A stretch of DNA of 64,000 nt from Asterias rubens. Its lineage: Eukaryota > Echinodermata > Asteroidea > Forcipulatida > Asteriidae. Below are positions 34,018 to 46,000 of this stretch, in pieces. The position numbers were made by a program, and so were the translations under genes. The stretch covers positions 12,606,385 through 12,670,384 of the forward strand of contig NC_047071.1 of the NCBI RefSeq assembly GCF_902459465.1, given 5' to 3'. Each line of letters opens with the position of its first letter. The stretch's first letter is position 1. The notes beneath the pieces were generated by a model. The model did not search any database. It saw only the letters and a list, made by a program, of their open reading frames with translations, and was not told the origin of the DNA.

Positions 34018-37000
34018 TTAGGAATTCTTCACTGGCACTTTCACAACGACCTGCAAATAGAACAACAAACCAATCAGAAAATTTGTTTATCCTTTGATGC
34101 ACAAAACAAAAACAAACAAATGAGAAGAAAAAACAAGAAGAACATAATTGATCTGTGCTGATTTAAAAAAAAAAGTAATTTGAGGAGTACAAAGAAAAGG
34201 ATACAATCGCAGTTAAAACATGCGAAATGGTATTTAATCTGGTAAGCAAAATTTTGTTGCGCTTAGCTACTTGTTGTGCTTAGCTAGCAACTTGTGCTTA
34301 GCTAGCAACTTGTGCTTTTTGAAGCAGCTCCAAATGAGCAGTGCCAAAAATAAATGTGTTTACCAGGGAACTAAAGGTTACCAGCCACGATACCATTTTA
34401 AGTACCGTTTGCAACTGGTCTCCTTTTTGTTTCACTGGGCACCTTTGGTAACTGTCAAAGACCAGTATTCTCACTGGGTGTATCTCGACATATGGATAAA
34501 ATAGCAAACCTGTGCAAATTTTGGGTCAATTGGTCATCGAAATTGCAAGAAAATAAATAAAGAAAACATTTGGGTGCTTTCAGATAATATTTGAGTGAGA
34601 AATTACCTCTCTCAATTTTTTTTTTACCGCAGTGAGTTTTTTTGCTATCAATTTCTTTGAGTTATTACATACCAATTCGATACATAAAATGTCATAATTT
34701 GTTTTTACAAATTGACCATTAAGGAAACTGTGCACATTGGATAGTTCTGTCCCTTCTTTTCCCTTCTCTTTTTTTTGTGGGTCTGCCAGTAATGTTTCAC
34801 TGTAAATCAACATTTTCTGTTAATAACAGAAACAAATAAATTACCAAGTATGATTTTAAACTGTGCATGGTGGAAATACGATATGGAAAGGTTTGCGGTA
34901 ACACCATGTAATGACTATCTCTAAATGAGTTGGGGCGGTTCTGAAAAGAACCGTTGGTTTCCACTCGAAATAAATTACGCCTCATCTGTCAAACAATGTA
35001 CATAACTTATTTAAAGTTCAACTCACCGTCTTCACTTCGTAGTAACTAACCAATGCGTCTTCACCCCTGTAAAAAAAAAAGATTATCAGTCATTACTAGT
35101 TTTAAGCTTTATTTTTTCATTTATTGAAAGTAATTGTTTCCACCCCCCCCAAAAAAAAAAAAAAATCCAAATTTTCATAGCAGCTAGCATTTTAAATTCT
35201 CAGGGGTCATTTATGGTGCATGGTCAAAGAACCAACTCTGTTTTAAACAAAAACAGTGAAGAGGAATTAATTTGTGCAGAGTTAAATTTGGGCCCTGGTG
35301 TCTAAAAATAACTTACAGATCTCTGCCAATGCCTGACATCTTGTAGCCTCCAAAAGGAACATTGGCACCTCCTCCAGAGTAATTATTGACCCTTAAACGA
35401 AAAGAAAGCACCGCTATTACAAATAAATAAACATGCAAACTAACAATAAAACAAAATCGCTGGTGATTGGTGATCAAACACCCTAACATTCCGACAAACA
35501 ACCCAAGTTATGGTTTGACTTGAGCAAGTCACTTTTGTTTCACTGGGCTGTTCTCAAGGGGCTTGCTCAATGGGAGACTTTCTGGGACGATAGAGGGCAG
35601 CAGACTTACCGGGTAAATCCATTGTTCTCAGAATTATGCGCATGTTCAGAACTACGTAAACAATGGAAATTTACCCGGTATGTCTGCTGCCACCTAGCGT
35701 TGGAAAGTCTCCTATTGGGCAATATTGGGTATCAACATCCTGTGTGTTCACTGTTGTAGCCATGGTGGGCGGTGCCGGCTGGGCCTGCCCAGAACTAACA
35801 AATTTTGCCCAGCACTGTGAGCAAAATACACAATGCTGCCCAGCACAGATTTCCCCTAGATTGCACATCAGCAATGATGGCACCATATATAAACATGAAT
35901 AATTTTGTTGAACTGCTCGCCCTTGGTGGACTAAGTTGGGTTTAGAGACCACCACTAAAATTGGTCTAGCTACAACACTGTGTGTGTTATAACAGTGTAG
36001 TGCACATGTTCCAGCGGCCGATTTCACAAAACACTAGGATTAATCCTACACTGTATCTCAAGTTACATGTACATGTACATGTAGGATGAATAACCCGTTC
36101 TAACTTACGATGGGTTCAATGTGTCCTACGTCTTCAGACAGGGAACTTAAAGGCAGTGGACACTATTGGTAATTACTCAAAATATTTATTAGCATAAAAC
36201 CTTACTTGGTAACAAGTAATGGGGAGAGGTTGGTAGTATAAAACATTGTGAGAAACGGATCCCTCTGAAGTGGAGTAGTTTTTGAGAAAGAAGTAATTTT
36301 CCACGAATTTGATTTTGAGACCTCAGATTTAGAATTTGAGGTCTTGAAATCAAGCATCTGAACGCACACATCTTTGTGTGACAAGGGTGCTTTTTCTTTC
36401 ATTATTATCTCGCAACTTCGACGACCGATTGAGCTCAAATTTTCACAGGTTTGTTATATTATGCATATGTTGAGATACAGCAAGTGAGACAATTGTCTTT
36501 GACAATTACCAAAGGTGTCCAGTGTCTTTAACTCGTCATAAGTCCTAAGATTAAACCCAAGTTAGGATGAGTTTGGTGAAATTGACGGCAGGTTTCCCAA
36601 GTTTCATTATAAAGTAACCTTTGCCTGTTACACAACCACCTAGACTTACATAATACTTCCTGCGTCCAGGCTATTGGCTACAGTCAGAGCTCTGTCAAGG
36701 TCCTTGGTGAACACACCCCCTGCTAGACCATACTGGACATTGTTGGCCTTTTCCAAAACTTCCTCCTGACTCTTGAACTTAATGAGAAGCTGTACTGGAC
36801 CGAAGATCTTTAAAGCACAAAATGAGAACAGGAGAACCAAAATGAGTAACTAGATAATGAAATGGCTAATTACCTTAAGCCCGGTTCATACTTCCTGCGA
36901 ATGCGATACAAATTGGAGGTAATTTAACATCAAAACCCCCCTTTCACAGCGATAGTCACAAGTGAGTTGAGCAGAGTTGAACTGCTGCGAATTTGTGACG

Positions 37001-40000
37001 TCAACATTCGCTTCGCATTAGCAGGAAGTATGAACCAGGCTTTATAGTATAAGAAATGACCACCCATCTAGGCCTCGTGTAATGTCTCATAAGCTTGACA
37101 CTGTAGTTGTATTTTTGTAGGTTGCTTGGTTTATTGTGTCTCACATGGTCTTACCAAGTCTTGGTGATATGCATAACAAAATTTTAGTTATCTTTTAAAA
37201 AGTCTGATAAGCTGTATCTGGTTCGCTGGACATTTTGGCATTATATATGTTTAACATGTGCACTGTGTTTATAATATATTTTCTTTTGTCAGCTGTGCTC
37301 ATAATGAACAGGGTTTGTATGCTAATTCACATTCAAGAATCTCATAGATGTAGAATAGTGTGAAGAACAATTTTCTTTGTAAACTTTTAGGGGGGAGGGA
37401 TGGCGTATTAAAAAAGTGTACGGTTTATGAACGCTTGTGAAAATGCTGACAATTGTGAACAGCCCCTAAGGGTAAACATATGACAACATTTATCCTGTCG
37501 TACCTCTTCTTGAGCAACTCTCATTTCATTGGTGACATTAGAGAAGACAGTGGACTCCATGAAATAACCGTTACAACCGAGGGCTTTTCCACCACACTCT
37601 AGTTTGGCGCCTTCCTTCTTGCCGATCTCAACATACCCCAGAATCTTATCCAGTTGGGCCTTGTCAATCTAAAATCAGTTTGTTTAAACGGGATGTTTAG
37701 TAATCACTCTTTAAATTATTGGCAATAAAACTTTATTCAGTTAGAATAATAATTATAATAATTTGGGAGGCTAATCATCCTTATTCGCAGCTAAGAGCTG
37801 AAATGCGAAGGACGCGGCGACAACGTGCTTGAGAAGCATGCATGCAAGGGCGTCTTTGGCAGCCAGCCACATTAACCAATTATGACCACTAAGCACAGCC
37901 AGAGATCGAAAGTGGCACAGCAGAGAACCAATGCACAACTCAACTCACATAATAGCCCTGGCCAGGTATCGAATCAGGGTCACCTTAGTGAGAGGCGAGC
38001 GCTTTTTTTGAACAAGCCAATAATGCATTAGAAGTACTGCAGCTTTGGATAGTAAAGCATCTTGAGAATCACAGACAAGTTCCTCAGATTGTGTAGTCCA
38101 ATTACGGATTGTTCTTCCTGCGTAGGCATAACCTGATAACTGCTCCAGATTTTTGCTGATATCTAAAAAACAGAACCACCTTTACGTTTTATAGTATCTC
38201 AATTATAGGTTTAAAACAAACGAATGTTTCCAAAAGCATTTAGAACAATCATGACTGATCTAAACTGTTTAGTAATTCAGCCAATATGCTTCATTGAACA
38301 GTTTTTTTTAAAACAAAAAATCATTAAAATAATAAATTTTAAATTGTCCAACCTGTGGCCCGGACTCTGTCTTGGAATCGAACGGGTTACCAACGACGCG
38401 CCTCTTTGCTCGCTCTACGCTCCTCTTCACGAACTCATCGTAGATTTCCTCCTGTACAAAGGTACGAGACCCGGCTGAACAGCACTCCCCCATGTTAAAG
38501 AAGATTGCCTCGTGGCTCTCCTCTACAGCAGCATCCACTGCGAATAATACAACAATATATTTGTTTTAAGAGATACCACCAAACAGGCCTTGCTCTTAAA
38601 GGCAGTGGACACTATTGGTATTTACTAAAAATAATTATTGGCATAAAACCTTACTTGGTTATGAGTAACGGAGAGTTGTTCATAGTATCAACATTGTGAG
38701 AAACGGCTCCCTCTGAAGTAACGTACATGTAGTTTTCGAGAAAGAAGTAATTTTCCACGGACTTGATTTTGAGACCCCAGAATTAGATTACATGTAGTTT
38801 TCGAGAAAGAAGTAATTTTCCACGAATTTGATTTTGAGACCCCAGAATTAGATTTTGAGGTCTCGAAATCAAGCATCTGAAAGCACACAAGTGCGTGCAA
38901 CAAGGGTGTTTTTTCGGTCATAGTTCAACTTCGAAGACCAAATTTTCACAGGTTTGTTATTTTGTGAAAATCACAGAGCTGCTGTACTGCTGTACTTTTG
39001 TGAAGGGATTGTTTTACTCATTTCTCATAAACTAACAGCACCTCCGCATGTAATCTTTTAAAGCCATTGGACACTTTCGGTAAACAGTATTGTCCAGGGC
39101 CCACACTTCATGTATCACAACTTCTATATCAAATAACAAACCTGCAAAAATTTAGGCTCAATCGGTCATCGGAGTCGGGAGAAAATAACGGGAAAACCCA
39201 CCCTTGTATCCGCGCATTTTTCGCCGTGTCATGACATGTGCTTAAAATAAATCCGTAATTCTCGCTAACGAGAATTTATATTGTTTTACTGTTTTCTCAA
39301 AAAGTAAAGCATTTCATGGAATAATATTTAAAGAGAAGTCTTTCACCACTACCTTCTGTAAACCCTGTAAGTTATTTGTAAATCTGTGAACTTTTATTTT
39401 TTTTTTCTGTACCGAAAGGGTCCAATGGCTTTAAAGGGAGCTTTCGACCATCTTTACTTTTAAACTGTGTAAGTTTAATGTAAATATGTGGACGTATGTG
39501 TTTTGTGTCGTACAAAAAGTATTCATGAACTTCTTACAATCAGCATCAGCAAAGATGATGTTAGGACTCTTGCCACCCATCTCCAAGCTCACACGTTTCA
39601 GGTTACTTTTCCCAGATGCCTGTTGGATAAGCCTTCCAATCTGTAAATAGAGATATATAAGAAGATCATACCTGAAGCTTTCAAGAAGTATTATCCATGG
39701 TTTTTTGTCGGAAACCTACTTATGCAAAGTCAATTTTTTTGCCAATTTGACCCTGAAAATTCAAAAGTCAAAGTAAAAAGATCGACTGTTGCAGTTGTTT
39801 CAGAATGACTCTAGTCTTGGTTTCATACGCCGATCTTGACATGAGCCAAGGCAATGTAACTGTTATCTTACACTGTAAGTTCGCTTGTCTGACACCAAAA
39901 TTTATATGGGTCAACCTAATGTAGAGTTGCTCCCAATCATGGAAGTGTCGTGGACAAGCGGTTTAGAGCACCGAACTGTGGTGTTTCTGATCAGCAGAGT

Positions 40001-43000
40001 GGTGGTGCAAATCCCCCAGTCATGACACTTGTGTCCTTGTTTAAAGCAAGACACTTAACCATTGCTTCGTCCTTTGGAAGGGACGTAAAGCCATTGGTCC
40101 CATGTGTTATGTAATGCATGTAAAAGAACCCAGTGCACTTATCGAAAAAGAGAAGGGGTTCGCCCCGGTGTTCCTGGCTGTGGTTGCCAATTGCACCGTA
40201 GCACCTTGTAAACCCTTTTAAGGTTCAGTTCATTACCAGAATTACCTAATTACGAAAGATAAAGTACCTCAGTTCATTACCAGAATTACCTAATTACGAA
40301 AGATAAAGTACCTCAGTTCATTACCAGAATTACCTAATTACGAAAGATAAAGTACCTCAGTTCATTACCAGAATTACCTAATAAAGAAAGATAAAGTACC
40401 TTCAGTTCATTACCAGGATTACCTAATAACGAAAGATAAAGTACCTCAGTTCATTACCAGAATTACCTAATAAAGAAAGATAAAGTACCTTCAGTTCATT
40501 ACCAGGATTACCTAATTACGAAAGATAAAGTACCTCAGTTCATTACCAGAATTACCTAATAACAAAAGATAAAGTACCTCAGTTCATTACCAGAATTACC
40601 TAATTACAAAAGATTAAGTACCTCAGTTCATTACCAGAATTACATAATAACGAAAGATAAAGTACCTCAGTTCATTACCAGAATTACCTAATAACGAAAG
40701 ATAAAGTACCTCAGTTCATTACCAGAATTACCTAATTACGAAAGATACATGTAAAGTACCTCAGTTCATTACCAGAATTACCTAATAACGAAAGATAAAG
40801 TACCTCAGTTGAGCCTGTGAAGGCGACATGGTCCACATCCATGTGCTCTGAAATGGCAGCACCCGCTGTTGGTCCAAAGCCAGGTATCAAGTTCACAACG
40901 CCAGGGGGGAAACCGGCCTACACATAAAAGGATACAAATACACAACTTCACACTTAAACTGTTAAATGCATGAGGTCAAAGTTCGATGTGTTAGCAGACA
41001 GTGTTGATGCAGAAGAGCAAAGAGGAAGGGGTGACCCCCCCCCCTCATCTGGTTGGTAAATCAAAGGGCTAAACAAATGATCAGTATTCATGTATCAGAA
41101 TCAGCAGCTACCACGACTGTTGCTAAGGGCGTCATTCTACTAAGCATGAATTAGCAGGATACCAGTCACAAATCGTACATGTCAAATGTAATTTTGGCTG
41201 GTAACCATAATTTTGTTGTGCTTTGTGATTTTTTGTGCTTGAGCAGCTCTATGAAATTGGGCCCTTGGCTTATTAGCTTTCCATACGCTTGATTGGTTAA
41301 TCAGATCTTTGGTTAAGCAAAGGCAGACTTGTGATTGGTTATAACATAATTGGGTGAGAACTTTATGTCATGTATGTTCCGGTGTCTGCTTGACAATTAC
41401 TGCTTTTCATACTGCTAGAGTTAGGTGTGAAACGTTCCATCTGAAAGGCACTGGATTCATTCTGTAATTGTCAAAGACCAGTATACTCACTTGGTATGCC
41501 AACATTAACCAAATCTGTGAAAATTTTGACTCAATTGGTCATCGAAGTTGCAAGAGAATACTGACAGAAAACACAACCTTGTTTTGGATTGTGGATGCCT
41601 AAAAAAAGGTTTTAGGCCTGAAGTCTTTTAATATTTGAGTTAGAAATTACCTCTTTCTCAAAAAAACTTCATTACTTCAGAGGGAGCTGTTTCTAACAAT
41701 GGTTTATACTTTTATCAACAGCTCTCCATTGCTCATACGGTTACCAAGTAAGTTTTTATGCCAACAATTAGCAATTACCAACGGTGCCTTTAAATGAGAA
41801 ACAAATAAATGAGAAATATATAAAAGATGAGTTTTTAAATCCTCCTGACCTCTTTGATGAGTGAGCACATGTAGATAGCGCTGAGTGGCGTCTGCTCAGC
41901 CGGTTTGATCACCAGGGTGTTCCCACAGCATAGTGCGGGGCCCAGCTTCCAACCCATCATCTCATTCGGGAAGTTCCATGGGATGATTGCTCCACAAACG
42001 CCAACTGGCTCATGGCGGGTGTAGCAAAAGAAGTCACCCTCTATTACCCAAAACATTATCAAACAGAAATTAATTAATGTAACTGCTTTAAATATAAACT
42101 TTTTCATCATTGTTGATAAGATGCGTCGATTGGCATGGTCGGCCTACTGTGAGTAAAATAATGGTAAATAAAATCAATCGAGATTTGGGTAGTTTTTCAA
42201 AATGTCCACAGATCTACATTAAACTTACAGGGTTTGAAGAAAATGATAGTGGAAAGCTTCCCTTTAAATATTACTAACTAAGGTTGTGTAGTTTTTGAGA
42301 AATGAGTAAAACAGTCACAACATCATTTTAACAGATCTACATTAAACTTACAGGGTTTGAAGAAAATGATAGTGGACATTGTGTTTTTTGTTAGGAAAAA
42401 GTACATACATGTATACCCTTTAAAACAAAATTGTGACCTAATTCAACATTTTTTGTAAAGATTCATGAGCAGAAATATCTCTCATGGTTTGTGTGTAACA
42501 TGATTTTGAATATTTGTTTAACATTTCTACAAATTATCTGTTTTTGATATGCATCTATGGCTTTCCATAGTTTTCCAACCTCGTTTGTCAAACATTTCTA
42601 TTGCAACGCTATACTTTGCACACAGAGTGGCATAATTGTGCAATTAACAAACTTGCCCTAAAAACAGTCACAGTTATGAAGTCGTACAGATGTATCAATT
42701 GCATCAGGAGAATTGTTTGTTGTTGATGGGATTGAAGCGTTGCATGGTGTGGTACGTTAATGTTATTCCAGTTTGCCGACTTAAAGGAACAAGTTGCCTT
42801 GGATCGGTCGAGTTGGTCTTTGAAAAGCGTTCTGTAACCGTTTGTTATAAAATGCATGATTAGAAAGATATTTTAAAAGTAGAATATAATAATCCACACA
42901 AATTTTCCTTGAAATTACGTAATTTTCCTTGAAATTACGTGGTTTTCCTTTTACTTTGCGAACTAACACCTTCGACCATTTTGACTCCCATAAACAGCCG

Positions 43001-46000
43001 ACCATGTCCCAGAGGTAAAGAGAAAACCACGCAATTTCGAGTCATACTTGTGTGGATCATTTATATTCTACTTTTTAAATATCTTTCTAATCATATGCAT
43101 TTTATAACAAGCGGTTTACAAAATGCCTTTCAAAGACCAACTCGACCGATCCGAGGCAACTTGTTCCTTTAACACCAGGCATGATATTCTCCCTACTTGT
43201 ACTTCAGTCTCATTTCCGATTTGTTTGCCCTTGGAAAGATCAGGTGTTTTTTAAAAATAGCCTGAAAAGCCTTTTGATCCCTACAATCTACATAATTGTA
43301 TTTTTTCCAAAGACCTAACATCATGCCTGGGTAACACATGTAGGCCATCTACTTTATAATTATAGTATAGGTATAATTATAGATTTGTTCTTTGAGCACC
43401 TGTCTCTATTGATTCTATTTCCGCAGAGTAGATTTTGGAATTCAGTGGTCTGCTTATTTCTGAAAAGAACTGTCTTGCTTATTAGGTACCACTGGAGGGG
43501 GGGGGGGGGGGGGGTTAGGAAATCGACAGGGACTACTACTTTCACTTAGTGGATCAAGGGAAATTCTTGTTAATAACTTCACTGCTGCGGATTCAGTCCT
43601 TAAAGACAGTGGACACTATTGGTAGTTGTCAAAGACTAGCCTTCACAGTTGGTGTATCTTAACAATGCATAAAATAACAAACCTGTAAAAATTTGTGCTC
43701 AATCGGTCATCGAACTTGTGAGATGATGATGAAAGAAAAAAACACCCATGTCACACGAAGTTGTGTGTGTTTAGATGGTTGATTTTGAGACCTCAAGTTC
43801 TAAATCTGGGGTCTCGAAATCAATTTCGTGGAAAATTACTCCTTCTCGAAAACTATGGCACTTCAGAGGGAGCCGGCCGTTTCGCACGATGTTTTATATC
43901 ATCAACCCACTCCCCATTACTTGTCACCAAGAAAGGTTTTATGCTAATAATTATTTTGAGTAATTACCAATAGTGTCTACTGCTTTTAATTGGTCCCTCC
44001 CTTTGTTGGTACCCTTTACACCGATTGTCTGATCATTGTACACTCGGTGCCTACTCAAGTAATCATGTACCTCAAAATGTTGGTTGCACTAGTGTAGTCA
44101 CTGCTGCTAATCTAAAGGATTTGAATAGATGTGCTTTCACCGGCCCCACTCAGTGGTCTAGAGTGGTTAGACATCTGCTCTAGAATGGCACGCCTGATAA
44201 TTCACGGTGGCAATGAAAGCGATTGCCTCCCTGAGAGGCCCCCTGGTCATTACCTCGGTGCCCTTGAAATGTCCACTAGAAAATAATAATTTCCTCATAC
44301 ACTAGGATGCCCTTTACAAGGAGAAAATGACTTGGTGCCCTTGCCCTTTCAATAACAAAGCATACGTTACAGGCCTAGGCGAGGGGTCGAGGGTTCGATT
44401 CTCACTCGACCGTTTTGGTTTTTTTTTTTCTTCACAGGACTCGGGGGGGGGGGGGGGTTGGGGACACAGAGCATACAGTGCTTATCACTCATTGGTTTAA
44501 CAGTAACTCACACTTAAAAAAAAAACAGACAAAAGAAAGAAGTAATTTGAATTGAAGTCTGACGTCAAGGACTTACTTATTGGAATGGTCTTGCCGTGTA
44601 TCTTGTCAGCCCAACCTCCAAAGTAGCGAAGAACTTCCACAACATTCAGTGCACAGCCCTTCATGGTGGAGAACAATGCCCCATTGTCCACAGTGTCAAG
44701 AGACTATAGAAGACAATGACCACCATGGCGTTTATTATTTGCAGTTCCTATCTAATTAAACTGTTTTGCAGGGAATGTTTAATAGTATTTTGGCTGGTAA
44801 CCTCTTTCTGCCTGTTTTTATGCTTACAAGCTTTATGAGTGGGGCACCAGTCGCAAGAATGTAAACGTTGTCTTGGCCGGTTACCTATTTCTGCTAAGCA
44901 AGATTTGTCTGTGCATAGCCTGTTTTGTTATTGCTCAAATGGCTTATGAAATTAGGCCACCAAGTGTTAGGTTAAGTGAACAGTGGTAGAGAAATTTCAC
45001 CATATTTTTGTATTGTAAATTTGTTTCTAACTGGTTCTCAGTCTGCAAATCGACATCAACCATAATATCAGCTCGCATGTCTAGTGAACAATCGACCTCT
45101 GTAACCCATCACACACGGTTATTGTCTGCGGTGCTCGCCGTGTGGGGCATGGTTTGTCATTGTTTGTCCTTGGTAATTGCAGTAGGTACGGTGGGGGGGG
45201 GGGGGGGGTGGGGGGGGGGGTGGGGTTCGATAACATTCAAACCCTCACCACCATGACACCCCTGAAAAATTGCCGAGATGGCTTATCGCTTTATCAATGG
45301 ATTTCAAAGTCGACTATTCTTGGCATGAGGCCAGGCATTCAGATATCATCACAGTCTAATGTTGGGTATATTATTAATTGTTATAAATGCGTCAAGTATG
45401 TCTGAGTAGAGATGAGATAAAACTATGATTAAATGATGAATTTGGTGTCAATCATAGCCATTGTATGGCCAGGCTGTCTAGCTCCTGCAGGGACTGCTCA
45501 CCAGGGTGAAACTGTAAAAACAAATGCAGTCACTGGTGACGTGGGCAGCTGTTCGGAGGGCAGCTCCACACTCACAGACTCGAGTAGCAATCAAGGCCAC
45601 CGTCTAGTTCCTTTAGGGATAGGGACTTGCCAGGGCAACTGTGATAAGTTCAGTCACTGGTGATGTGGGCAGCTACATTTACTTGGGGGCAGCGCCACAT
45701 TCATAGGTTGGACTTGCAATCAAGCCCATATGGAACATGTTTGCCTGGAATCGCACATGACGAGTATGGCATCTCTGTTTAATCCGGCGTTGTTGGGTAA
45801 CAAAGAGATGATTGATTTAACTAAATTAGGACAGTGCTTTGTGAAGAAAAAGGTTATAATTATAACTTTTTATGTCTGGATTGTATGCAAGTTACTACTC
45901 AAAGCAATGTAATCAATGTACAGTGTTTATTAGTATTCTATGATTTGGGGGAAAAGGATATCAGAAGATAGAAAGTTGCATGGAATTAACACTGAACAAC

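Noticed and set aside
34860..34975. Homology between gene B intron 12 and the gene A 3' UTR as evidence of gene duplication
   Set aside because: The shared block (AAAGGTTTGCGGTAACACCA) also appears in part near 48091-48113, so it is a dispersed repeat.
40223..40803. CRISPR-like array
   Set aside because: Units are contiguous with no unique spacers, and the context is a eukaryotic intron. It is a minisatellite.
45142..45405. Gly-rich open frame in gene B intron 3
   Set aside because: The glycine stretch is the translation of a G homopolymer run.
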